From Herminiimonas arsenicoxydans (GTDB taxonomy: Bacteria; Pseudomonadota; Gammaproteobacteria; Burkholderiales; Burkholderiaceae_D), in assembly GCA_000026125.1 (NCBI GenBank), contig CU207211.1, forward strand, positions 2,666,001 to 2,730,000: a stretch of 64,000 bases of DNA. The letters run 5' to 3'. The notes under the pieces were generated by a model that was given only the letters and a program-made list of their open reading frames with translations, had not been told where the DNA came from and made no database searches. How positions within the stretch are numbered: position 1 is the stretch's first letter; each line of letters begins with the position of its first letter. Both the position numbers and the translations under genes were made by a program. Shown here piece by piece: positions 35,489 to 44,707 of the stretch.

Positions 35489-35902
35489 ATGCATACAAAT
35501 CCGCCTGATACCGAACTCGGTGCCTTATTGCTACAGGCGTTCCTTTCCGGCACGCCTGTAGCTGTTTCCAGCGCGCTGAGGCCTGCACATGCCGATACGG
35601 CCTATGCGATTCAGTTAGCAATATTGGCCAAGCGCCAGCGACAAATCACCGGCGGGAAAGTCGCGGCGGAACTGCAGCTTGACGGGCACCCGATGGTGAG
35701 CGGAAGCGGGAAAAGCCATGCTGGCGACCCGCGCCGTCTGTTGCCGTGGCTGGTCAATCAGTGCTGCCGCTGCACTGTACCACTGAGCGCTGGCGATCTG
35801 ATGACCTGCGGTTCTTATGTTGGCGCTCACTTCCCCAGCAACACACGAGCCGTCAGCGGGCGTATCGGCACACCAGCGCCAATCAGCCTCAAGCTGAACT
35901 GA
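35489..35902 (+). pseudogene. Internally deleted 2-keto-4-pentenoate hydratase (MhpD)-like gene
   Basis: 137-residue frame with an intact SD (AGGAAGA) and start. The N-terminal part (GALLLQAFLSGTPVAV, HADTAYAIQLAI) matches the beginning of MhpD/HpcG hydratases. After ITGGKV it jumps to the family C terminus (AGDPRRLLPWLVNQ, PLSAGDLMTCGSYVG). Full-length relatives are about 260 residues, so about 120 central residues with the metal-binding glutamates are missing. The frame is kept across the junction. Most likely non-functional as a hydratase; a small retained protein is possible. Confidence 0.6.
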
Positions 35903-35970
35903 CATCCTGCACGCCACCGTCGTCCCGATTATCGAATTTGCTGCCCGCTTCAGAAAAGGATGGACCTTAC

Positions 35971-38970
35971 ATGACTACCAAAGCTATCCACTTCGCTCCG
36001 ACACATGCGCGTGGAACCAGTCCCCTGGCAAAACGTTTGCGCAAGGAGTTACGCGGCGATGTATTGTTCGGCAATGCTGATCGCGGCCGTTATGCAACCG
36101 ATGCATCGATCTACCAGATCATGCCGATCGGGGTCGTGGTGCCGCGCGATCAAGCCGATCTGTTGCTATGCCTCGACATCGCACGTTCGGAAAATGCCCC
36201 CGTCCTGGCGCGCGGCGGCGGCACCAGCCAATGCGGCCAGACGGTTGGTGAAGCGCTGGTCATCGATAGCAGCAAATGGCTCAACAACATCGTCGATTTC
36301 GATCCGGAAAAGCGCACCGTCACCGTAGAACCGGGCATGGTGCTCGATCATCTCAACGCATGGCTCAAACCGCACGGCGTGTGGTTTCCGGTTGATGTAT
36401 CCACCGCCGCACAATGCACGATAGGCGGCATGGCCGGCAACAACTCCTGCGGCTCGCGTTCCATCGAATACGGCAACATGGTGCACAACGTGCTGGCGAT
36501 CGATGCCGTACTCGCCGATGGCACGCAAGGACGGTTTGAAACGCTGCCCAACATGGTCCAAACCGCGCGCCTGCAGAATATCGTGCAACGCCTGCAGCGC
36601 ATCGCAACACGCGAGCAGCAGGAAATCATCGAACGCGTTCCGAAAGTATTGCGCCGTGTAGGCGGTTACAACATCGATCTGTTCGATTGTCAAAACCCGC
36701 GCAATTACACCGACGACGGCAGCGCCAATCTGGCGCATATCCTGGTCGGCTCCGAAGGTACGCTAGCCTTCAGCCGCCAGCTGACGCTGAAGCTCGCGCC
36801 CTTGCCGAAACATAAAGTGCTGGGCGTGATCAACTTCCCGACTTTTTACAAAGGGATGGATGCCGCCCAGCACATCGTCAAGCTGAATCCCACTGCGGTT
36901 GAACTGGTCGATCGCACGATGATCGATCTTTCGCTGAACAATCCGGCATTCCGCCCGGTAATAGAAAAAGCGCTGGTTGGCAGCCCGCAGGCCATCCTGC
37001 TGGTGGAATTCGCCGGCGACGACAAGGCTGCCCTGCTTGAAAAACTCGCTGCGCTGGCAGACCTGATGAGCGATCTCAGCCTGCCGGGCTCTGTCGTCAA
37101 CATGGTCGATGCCAATGAACAAAAGTCCCTGTGGGACGTACGCAAGGCCGGCCTCAATATCATGATGAGCATGAAAGGCGACGGCAAACCCGTTTCCTTT
37201 ATCGAAGACTGCGCAGTGCCGCTGGTGCATCTGGCCGAATACACCGATCGCCTGACCGAAGTGTTCCACAAATACCATACCGAAGGCACCTGGTACGCAC
37301 ATGCCAGCGTCGGGACGCTGCACGTACGGCCGATTCTCGACATGCGTCGCGATGGCGCTGCCAGCATGCGCAAGATCGCTGAAGAAGCATCGGCGCTGGT
37401 GCGCGAATACAAGGGCGCCTATTCAGGCGAGCATGGCGACGGTCTGTGTCGCGGCGAATGGGTGGCGTGGCAGTACGGCCCGCACATCAACCATGCATTC
37501 AGCGAGATTAAGAACCTGTTCGATCCGGACAATCGCTTCAATCCGGACAAGATCGTGCGGCCACCGAAGATGGACGACAAAAGCAATTTTCGTTTTGCGC
37601 CCGGCTATCAGGAACTGCCTGTCAAGACACAGATGGATTGGTCGGCCTGGGACGTCACCCGCGATCCGGCCAGCGGTCTGGAAACCGCGCCCGGCACCGG
37701 TAACGACCGCACCGGCGGTTTGGCCAAGGCAGTTGAAATGTGCAACAACAATGGCCACTGCCGTAAATTCGATGCCGGCACCATGTGCCCGAGCTACCGC
37801 ATCACCAAGGATGAAAAGCATCTGACGCGCGGCCGTGCCAATACACTGCGTCTGGCGCTGTCCGGCCAGTTGGGTGCAGAGGGTCTGGCCAGTCAGGATG
37901 TGAAAGACACGCTGGATCTGTGCGTTTCCTGCAAGGGTTGCAAACGCGATTGTCCGACCGGCGTCGACATGGCAAAAATGAAGATCGAGGCACGGGCGGC
38001 ATGGGTGAATAAACACGGCAGTACCTTGCGTGAAAAAATGATCGCCTTCATGCCGCGCTATGCTCCGCTCGCCAGCACAATCGGCGGCTTGCTGGCAATG
38101 GGCAACGATATTCCGGTGTTGTCGAATTGGCTGAAAAACCGCCTCGGCCTGGCGCAGCAACGTGCGTTCCCGCGCTTCCAGCGTTCCTTCCTGTCCCGTC
38201 GCAAAAACGCTCAACATACAGCGACCGGCAAGGAAGTGCTGCTGTTCGTCGATACCTTCAACAACTACATGGAACCGGAGAACGCAGCCGCCGCGCAAGC
38301 TGTACTGGAAGCAGCCGGCTATACCGTGCACTTCAATGTACAGGCTGGCGAGCGTCCGCTTTGCTGTGGCCGCACTTATCTGTCGGCCGGTATGGTCGAA
38401 CAGGCGAAACAGGAAGCGCGCCGCACACTCGATGCATTAAAACCGTTTGTCGAGCGCGGCGTTGCCATCGTCGGCCTGGAGCCATCCTGCCTGCTGTCGC
38501 TGCGGGATGAATTCCTTGATTACGGATACGGCGAAGAAGCCAGAAAACTTGCCGATAGGGCTTATCTGTTTGAGGAATTCCTCGTGCATGAACATGCTGC
38601 GGGCCGCCTTGCACTGGACCTCAAACCACTGGCCTCGCCGAAGGCGATGGTCCACGGTCACTGCCACCAGAAAGCTTTCGATGCCGTCCATCCGGTGCAA
38701 ACCGTGCTGAAGTGGATTCCGCAACTCGATGTCGCCGTCATCGAATCTTCCTGCTGCGGCATGGCGGGCAGCTTCGGTTATGAAGCCGAGCATTATGCAG
38801 CCTCGCAAGCCATGGGCGAACTGTCGCTTTTCCCTGCCATTCGCCAGGCGGAAAGCGGCACCATCTTCGTTGCAGACGGCACCAGCTGCAGGCATCAGAT
38901 TGCCGACGGTACGCAGGAAAGCGCGATCCACGTTGCACGTGTTCTGGCGGCGGCACTGCAGGAGGATTGA
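35971..38970 (+). CDS. FAD/Fe-S 2-hydroxyacid dehydrogenase (YdiJ/GlcD-GlcF fusion type)
   Basis: 999-residue fusion. The N-terminal VAO-type FAD domain (PP-loop ARGGGTSQCGQTVGEA, about 80-95) and FAD-oxidase C domain run to about residue 560. Two Fe-S cysteine groups follow: C591, C597, C606, and CVSCKGCKRDCP (C651, C654, C657, C661). CCG-type cysteine motifs end the protein (RPLCCGRTY, ESSCCGMAGSFGYE). Relatives oxidise D-2-hydroxyglutarate, D-lactate or glycolate and pass electrons to quinone or a partner. The start MTTKAIHF at 35971 is chosen because upstream codons overlap the MhpD remnant. The substrate is unresolved. Confidence 0.88.
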   Translation: MTTKAIHFAPTHARGTSPLAKRLRKELRGDVLFGNADRGRYATDASIYQIMPIGVVVPRDQADLLLCLDIARSENAPVLARGGGTSQCGQTVGEALVIDSSKWLNNIVDFDPEKRTVTVEPGMVLDHLNAWLKPHGVWFPVDVSTAAQCTIGGMAGNNSCGSRSIEYGNMVHNVLAIDAVLADGTQGRFETLPNMVQTARLQNIVQRLQRIATREQQEIIERVPKVLRRVGGYNIDLFDCQNPRNYTDDGSANLAHILVGSEGTLAFSRQLTLKLAPLPKHKVLGVINFPTFYKGMDAAQHIVKLNPTAVELVDRTMIDLSLNNPAFRPVIEKALVGSPQAILLVEFAGDDKAALLEKLAALADLMSDLSLPGSVVNMVDANEQKSLWDVRKAGLNIMMSMKGDGKPVSFIEDCAVPLVHLAEYTDRLTEVFHKYHTEGTWYAHASVGTLHVRPILDMRRDGAASMRKIAEEASALVREYKGAYSGEHGDGLCRGEWVAWQYGPHINHAFSEIKNLFDPDNRFNPDKIVRPPKMDDKSNFRFAPGYQELPVKTQMDWSAWDVTRDPASGLETAPGTGNDRTGGLAKAVEMCNNNGHCRKFDAGTMCPSYRITKDEKHLTRGRANTLRLALSGQLGAEGLASQDVKDTLDLCVSCKGCKRDCPTGVDMAKMKIEARAAWVNKHGSTLREKMIAFMPRYAPLASTIGGLLAMGNDIPVLSNWLKNRLGLAQQRAFPRFQRSFLSRRKNAQHTATGKEVLLFVDTFNNYMEPENAAAAQAVLEAAGYTVHFNVQAGERPLCCGRTYLSAGMVEQAKQEARRTLDALKPFVERGVAIVGLEPSCLLSLRDEFLDYGYGEEARKLADRAYLFEEFLVHEHAAGRLALDLKPLASPKAMVHGHCHQKAFDAVHPVQTVLKWIPQLDVAVIESSCCGMAGSFGYEAEHYAASQAMGELSLFPAIRQAESGTIFVADGTSCRHQIADGTQESAIHVARVLAAALQED

Positions 38971-39133
38971 AACCATTCTGATCGATGTGGAATGAGTACC
39001 GAATCACATACCCCTTATTTATAATGCGGGTATGCGATATCGCAATCGCTTGCCGTTCTGAAGCGGTGCATGCGCGCAATGCCTGATTCCATTCAGGCTA
39101 CTATGTGCATCACACTCTCATTTCTGTCCATTC

Positions 39134-39961
39134 ATGACTACTTACGCAATTGGCGACCTGCAGGGCTGCCACACGCAACTGCTGGCACTGCTGGATAAAA
39201 TCGATGCAATCACGCCGCAGGCGCAACTGGTCTTCGTCGGCGATATCGTCAATCGCGGCCCGAAATCCCTAGCAACACTGCGCCATCTATATGGCTTGAG
39301 ACAGCGCGCCCGCATCGTGCTCGGCAATCACGATTTGAATTTGCTGGCGGTCGCCTGCGGCTTGCGCAAGCCGCACCATGCAGACACTCTCGACGACATA
39401 CTCGCGGCACACGATCGCGAAGAATTGCTGACCTGGCTGCGCCATCAGCCGCTGGCACTGGAACAGGATGGACATTTGTGCGTGCATGCCGGCGTGTTGC
39501 CGCAATGGAGTATGCAACAAGCACTGGCGCTTTCAGGCGAAGTGGAAGCCGTATTGCAAAGTGAAAACTGGGTAGCGTTTTTGCACGGAATGTACGGCAA
39601 TGAACCGGCACGCTGGGACGATGATCTGCAAGGCGCGGATCGTTTGCGCTGCATCGTCAATGCATTGACGCGCCTGCGTTTTTGCAGCCCGGATGGCCGC
39701 ATGGATTTCAAAACCACCGAAGCTGCAGAAAATCCGCCGGCCGGCTTGCTGCCCTGGTTCGATTTGCCGGATCGCAAAACCGCCGATAGCACCGTCGTAT
39801 TCGGTCACTGGTCTACGCTAGGCTTGCTGATGCGGCCCAATCTCTTGGGTCTGGATACCGGCTGTGTGTGGGGCGGCAAGCTGACCGCCGTCAATCTGCA
39901 GGATAGAACGACCATACAGGTAGCCTGTCCGCAGCATCAGCGGCCAAGCAAAAAAAACTAG
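39134..39961 (+). CDS. apaH: Symmetrical bis(5'-nucleosyl)-tetraphosphatase
   Basis: 275-residue metallophosphoesterase hydrolysing Ap4A to two ADP. The family metal motifs are present: GDLQGC (GDxxG), GDIVNRGP (GDxxNRG) and LGNHDLN (GNHD). [10 protein letters not shown] and GLDTGCVWG complete the ApaH pattern. It stands alone on the plus strand. Its stop shares the CTAG with the stop of the convergent acyltransferase gene. Confidence 0.96.
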
Positions 39962-40704
39962 GCCACCTTCTCTGCAGGTTCGACATGGCCTAGCGTATCT
40001 GCAATGGCCGCGCGCGCTGCCTGCGCCAGCTCGCGCCTGTGCGTGCCGGCTGTATCTATCGGAGGCAGCACGATCAAATGCGCTGTCATTTTGCGCGCCT
40101 TCATGATCAGCAGCATGCTGTCGACAAAGCTCATGTCGCCAATAAAATCTGCCGCTGCATGCAGATTGCCGTGCTCATCCACATAGCGTATGGCGTACGG
40201 CTGCACCGGCACATCCGCTTCAATCGCGGCTTCAAACAGATTCGGATGAAAAGGTAACAGAGCTCCTTGCGCGACCGTCGTGCCTTCGGGGAAAAATGCA
40301 ATGCGCTGGCCGGCTTCCATACTGCTCACCAGGCCTGCGTACACCCGCCTTACCTCGCGCTGCTTGCCGCGTGCAATAAAGATCGTGCCACCTTGTGCGC
40401 ACAGCCAGCCCAGCACCGGCCATTTGCGGATATCCGCCTTTGCAACGAAGCGGCACGGTTGCAGGGAATTGATGACGAATATATCCAGCCACGAAACATG
40501 ATTGGCCACGATCAGCGCCCGGTGCACCGGCGCTGCGCCGGGCAGCAAATCCACCTTGATGCGCAGGATGGACAGCAGGCCTGCCGCCCATTTTTGGCTG
40601 AGTCTATCGTGACTTGCCGCAGCGACCCAGGGAAAAATGAAAGCCGCAGTAGCCAGGCCACGCAACAAATGCAGCATCACGCGCACAAACGGCACAACGA
40701 TCAT
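39958..40704 (-). CDS. 1-acylglycerol-3-phosphate O-acyltransferase (PlsC-like)
   Basis: 248-residue membrane acyltransferase with the catalytic NHVSWLD (H69, D74), the acceptor motif FFPEGTT and an N-terminal membrane helix. It would acylate lysophosphatidate or a related lysophospholipid. Start ATG 40704 is preceded by GCAGGAG at ideal spacing; a TTG at 40722 is rejected. It is the last gene of the minus-strand operon, 55 bp after pyrC'. Confidence 0.9.
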
Positions 40705-40759
40705 GCACGCTCCTGCGAGCAAAGGAATGGATACATCTGCATCATCAACGAAACGGAGC

Positions 40760-42058
40760 CTAGCGCTGATACGCGATATGGCCCGCCACGATCGTCGTCT
40801 TCACCTGGCCGCTCAATTCGTAGCCGAGGAAAGGCGTATGTTTACCCTGGCTGGCCAGGGCTTTGGCGGCCACCGTCCAGCGCGCTGCCGGATCGAACAG
40901 GCAGATATCGGCCACGCTGCCAAGCGCCAACTGCCCTGACGGCAGACCGACTACGCGAGCCGCATCGGCACTGATCTTGGCGATCGCCTGCACTAACGAT
41001 TGCTGGCTCGATTGCTTGTCCAGATCGGCGCAATTTTCGGCCCACTTCAAGGCCAGCGACAGCAGCAATTCCAGACCGGTGGCACCGGGCGACGCTTCGC
41101 CGAACGGCAGCAGTTTTTCATCGTCATCGACCGGCGTGTGGTCGGAACAGATGGCATCGATGGTGCCGTCCAGCAGGGCGCGGTGTATCGCATCGCGATC
41201 GCGCTGGCTGCGCAAAGGCGGCGTCAGGCGCGCATTGGAATCAAAGAAACCGATATCGTTTTCGGTCAGGTGAATATGGTGTGCGCCCACGTCGCAGCTG
41301 ATCGGCAAACCTTCCTGCTTCGCCGCCCGTACCAACTCCAGTCCCGCTGCACTGGACATGCGGCACAGATGCACCCGCGTGCCGGTGACGCGCACCAGTT
41401 CCAGTATCGTATGCAAGGCGATCGTCTCGGCCATGACCGGCACGCCGGACAAACCCAGACGCGAGGCGACCGGCCCGCTGTGCGCCACGCCCTTGCGACC
41501 CAGATGCGGATCTTGCGGACGCAACCAGACTGTGTAGTCAAACGTTTTCGCATACTGCATCGCGCGCAACAGTACGGTGGTATCGAGTATCGGCTGATCG
41601 GCTTGCGCAAAACCGATGCAGCCGGCATCGGTGAGTTCCGCCATCTCGGTCAGCGCTGCGCCCTTCAAGCCCATCGTCAAGGCCCCGAGCGGATAGACAT
41701 GCGCCTGATTCAAGGACTTGGCTCTGTGCTTGAGCATCTCGACCAGACCCGGCTCGTCCAGCACCGGATCGGTATCCGGCGGACAGATCAGACTGGTAAC
41801 GCCGCCCTGTATCGCAGCCTGCATCTCGGATTCCAGTGTGGCCTTGTGTTCGTAACCGGGCTCGCGCAAGCGCGCACTCAGATCGACAAAACCGGGCGCG
41901 ACCACCAGACCGCTGGCGTCGATCACCTTGGCGGCGACAAACCCTTCCGGCGCTTGTCCTAGGCCGGCAATTTTTCCTGCTGCGATAAAGACATCCTGTT
42001 TTGCATCGATGCCGTTGGCCGGATCGATCAGATGGCCGTTCTTGATGTGGATTTTCAT
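40760..42058 (-). CDS. Dihydroorotase-like protein without metal ligands (PyrC'/PyrX)
   Basis: 432-residue class I dihydroorotase homologue. The HxH motif of active enzymes (DLHxHLREPG) is DLSARLREPG, with S61 and R63 in place of the histidines. VHLCRMSS has R233 where HxxHxS is usual, and the FTDDG loop reads FAQADQ. These changes should abolish zinc binding. In pseudomonads such a pseudo-dihydroorotase is a structural partner of aspartate carbamoyltransferase. It follows pyrB by 3 bp, supporting that role. A catalytic dihydroorotase must be encoded elsewhere. Confidence 0.9.
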   Translation of the reverse strand: MKIHIKNGHLIDPANGIDAKQDVFIAAGKIAGLGQAPEGFVAAKVIDASGLVVAPGFVDLSARLREPGYEHKATLESEMQAAIQGGVTSLICPPDTDPVLDEPGLVEMLKHRAKSLNQAHVYPLGALTMGLKGAALTEMAELTDAGCIGFAQADQPILDTTVLLRAMQYAKTFDYTVWLRPQDPHLGRKGVAHSGPVASRLGLSGVPVMAETIALHTILELVRVTGTRVHLCRMSSAAGLELVRAAKQEGLPISCDVGAHHIHLTENDIGFFDSNARLTPPLRSQRDRDAIHRALLDGTIDAICSDHTPVDDDEKLLPFGEASPGATGLELLLSLALKWAENCADLDKQSSQQSLVQAIAKISADAARVVGLPSGQLALGSVADICLFDPAARWTVAAKALASQGKHTPFLGYELSGQVKTTIVAGHIAYQR

Positions 42059-42061
42059 CTT

Positions 42062-43021
42062 TTAATTTCCCGCCAAAATACTCATCACTGCCATCCGCAC
42101 CGCAATGCCGAATGTCACTTGCGGCAGTATCACTGCCTGCTTGCCGTCAGCCACTGCCGATTCGATTTCGACGCCGCGATTCATCGGGCCGGGATGCATG
42201 ACGATCGCATCCGGCTTGGCCAGCGCCAGACGCTCGGTCGTCAAGCCGTAACTCTTGAAGAATTCCTGTGCCGACGGCAGCAAGGCGCCGCTCATGCGCT
42301 CATTCTGCAAGCGCAGCATGATGATGACGTCGACATCTTTCAAACCCTTGTCGATGTCGGTGAAAACGCGCACGCCCATTTGCTCCAGCCCGCTCGGCAG
42401 CAAGGTGCGTGGACCGATGGCGCGCACTTCCGGCACACCCAAGGTAGTCAGCGCATGAATATCGGAACGCGCAACACGGCTGTGCAGAATGTCGCCGACG
42501 ATGGCCACCGTCAGATTAGTGAAATCCTTCTTGTAGTGACGGATCGTGTACATATCCAGTAAACCCTGGGTCGGGTGTGCATGACGGCCATCGCCGGCAT
42601 TGACGACGTGCACATGCGATTGCCCGGTATCGCCCAGATGTTTTGCGATCAGATACGGCGCACCCGATTCCGCATGGCGCACGACAAACATATCGGCGTG
42701 CATCGCGGCCAGATTGTCTATCGTATCGAGCAGCGATTCGCCCTTGCTGGAACTCGATGCCGAAATATTCAGGTTGATCACGTCCGCCGACAAACGCTTC
42801 GAGGCAATCTCGAAAGTGGTGCGGGTGCGCGTTGAATTCTCAAAGAACAGATTGAATACGCTCTTGCCGCGCATCAGCGGCACTTTCTTCACTTCGCGAT
42901 CACCGATACTGACAAACGACGACGCCGTATCGAGGATGTGAATGATGTTGGACTTTGGCAGCCCTTCTATCGTGAGCAAATGCTGCAACTCACCGTTTTT
43001 ATTCAATTGCGGATTAAGCAT
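42062..43021 (-). CDS. pyrB: Aspartate carbamoyltransferase catalytic subunit
   Basis: 319-residue ATCase. The carbamoyl-phosphate loop STRTRTTFE, the SSxxKGESL loop ([13 protein letters not shown]), the [12 protein letters not shown] motif and RLQNERM for aspartate binding are intact. It makes carbamoyl-aspartate for UMP. It overlaps pyrR by 8 bp. No pyrI regulatory-subunit gene is present; the adjacent PyrC' fits the dodecameric class found with pseudo-dihydroorotases. Confidence 0.97.
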
Positions 43022-43532
43022 GATCCACCGTCAGGGAAAAGCGGCCATCGTCGGCCCGTTGAAGTACCAGCGATTGCTGGTCTGGAATGGAAATAGTCTG
43101 CGCCACAAAATCAGCGGCAATCGGCAACTCGCGACCGCCACGATCAGCCAATGCCGCCAGCATGATGCGCGCCGGGCGGCCGTAGTCGAACAACTCGTTG
43201 ATCGCCGCGCGCGTGGTACGTCCGGTGTAAAGCACATCGTCGACCAGCAGAATGGTGGCGCCATCGACATCGAACGGGATTTGCGTCGGCTTGACGTCAG
43301 GACGCAAGCCTTTTTCCGCAAAGTCATCGCGATAAAACGAGACGTCGATAAAACCCAGACGCTCGGTCAGTTGCAGCTCGGCTGCCAGCCGTTCTGCCAG
43401 CCACGCGCCGCCGGAATAAATGCCGACGATTGCAACGTTCTCGGCTTTTGCCAGACCGGTTTTTACTTGTTGCGCCAGCTGTTGATACAAGGCCTCGGCG
43501 TCGAGTTCAGGATTTGGATTCGGTATGGTCAT
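43014..43532 (-). CDS. pyrR: PyrR bifunctional regulator / uracil phosphoribosyltransferase
   Basis: 172-residue PRTase-fold protein. The PRPP loop is [17 protein letters not shown], with SFYRDDF and [12 protein letters not shown] as in PyrR. In Gram-positives PyrR attenuates pyr mRNA. In this operon position in Gram-negatives the RNA-binding role is less certain. The gene starts 26 bp inside ruvX and runs into pyrB. Confidence 0.93.
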
Positions 43533-43902
43533 CGAAGTATTGTTGCAAGATGATTGCAGCTGCCTGATCGTCGATCAGATCGCCGCGTTGATGAGAAATC
43601 ACTGCGGATGAATAACGCTCATCCACCAGCACCGTTGCCACGTCAAAACGTCCATGCAATTGATTCGCGAAGCGGCGGCAGCGTACCGTCATTTCATGCT
43701 CTGCGCCATCCGGGTGACGCGGCAGGCCGACGATGCACAAGGCGGGTTGCCATTGCGTGACCAGCTCGGCGATCGCCGCAAATTTTGCGTCGTTAGTCGC
43801 CGCGCTGATAATCGTCAGCGGTTGCGCCTGCTTCAATAAGGTATTGCCTACTGCCACGCCGATACGCTTCAAGCCGAAATCGAAACCCAGTACGGTTTCC
43901 AC
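43507..43902 (-). CDS. ruvX: YqgF/RuvX pre-16S rRNA nuclease, putative Holliday junction resolvase
   Basis: 131-residue RNase H-fold protein. It opens VLGFDFGLKRIGVAVGN with the first catalytic Asp and contains LCIVGLPRHPDGAEHEMT and VDERYSSAVI with the second acidic cluster. YqgF is needed for 16S rRNA 5'-end maturation in E. coli. It starts 21 bp after the yqgE stop and overlaps pyrR. Confidence 0.93.
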   Translation of the reverse strand: METVLGFDFGLKRIGVAVGNTLLKQAQPLTIISAATNDAKFAAIAELVTQWQPALCIVGLPRHPDGAEHEMTVRCRRFANQLHGRFDVATVLVDERYSSAVISHQRGDLIDDQAAAIILQQYFDDHTESKS

Positions 43903-43923
43903 TAGGATGCGGCCCCATCGTCG

Positions 43924-44601
43924 TCACGCATGGCCGGCCTCGCTGCTCAACATCATCGGATCGATGCCAAGCAATTTGAGCGCGGCAACGAAGCGCTGTT
44001 CCAGCGGCAGATCGAACATGATGTCCGGATCCGCACGCACCGTCAGCCAGCCGTTGCGCACAATTTCATCTTCCAGCTGACCCGCGCCCCAGCCGGAACA
44101 ACCGAGGCTGACCAGCATGCGCTGCGGCCCTGCACCCATGGCAACCGCTTCGAGTATGTCTTTGGATGTCGTCAGTGCAATGTCGCCGGCAACCGGCAGC
44201 GTCGAGGAGAAATTCCCCCGCGGCGCATGCAGCACAAAACCGCGATCGGCTTGCACCGGGCCGCCGTACATCACCAGTGTTTTTTCCAGCGGCAGCTTAT
44301 CCGGTGCGATTTCCAGCTTCAGATCAATGCGGCTGAGCAAAACGCTCACCGTCATATCGGTCGGCTTGTTGATAATCACACCCAGGGCGCCATTCGCATT
44401 ATGTTCACACAGGTACACGACTGCACCGCCGAAAACCGGGTCCAGCATGGAAGGCATCGCAATCAGGAAATGATCGGCCAGATTCAGCTCATTGCGTGAG
44501 GCTGTATTGGAAGATTCGTCAGGAGTTGCAGAAAAATCGAGGGATTCCCAGGGTGAACCGGGCTCGCTAGGGGATTTGCTGGACTTACGTTGCTTCGACA
44601 T
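43924..44601 (-). CDS. UPF0301 (YqgE/AlgH) family protein
   Basis: 225-residue YqgE-type protein. Family motifs are ADHFLIAMPSMLDPVFGGAV, YLCEHNANGALGVIINKP, GGPVQADRGFVLH and LGCSGWGAGQLEDEI. Compared with the usual length of about 190 it has a hydrophilic N-terminal extension (KSSKSPSEPGSPWESLDF). Function is poorly defined; AlgH was linked to alginate regulation in Pseudomonas. It heads the operon with ruvX and pyrRBC'. Confidence 0.9.
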   Translation of the reverse strand: MSKQRKSSKSPSEPGSPWESLDFSATPDESSNTASRNELNLADHFLIAMPSMLDPVFGGAVVYLCEHNANGALGVIINKPTDMTVSVLLSRIDLKLEIAPDKLPLEKTLVMYGGPVQADRGFVLHAPRGNFSSTLPVAGDIALTTSKDILEAVAMGAGPQRMLVSLGCSGWGAGQLEDEIVRNGWLTVRADPDIMFDLPLEQRFVAALKLLGIDPMMLSSEAGHA

Positions 44602-44707
44602 GGCGTTATTTTAGCAGTTTTGGATAAATTTTCTGCGCCAAACCGTGCATAACATGGTTTTTTCCTGCATTCTTTCTTCTCGCCAATTTGATGGATATTT
44701 GCTCTCC

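Noticed and set aside
39020..39025. TATAAT upstream of apaH as a promoter
   Set aside because: The -10 is perfect, but no acceptable -35 is seen at 16-18 bp, so I did not list it as a feature.
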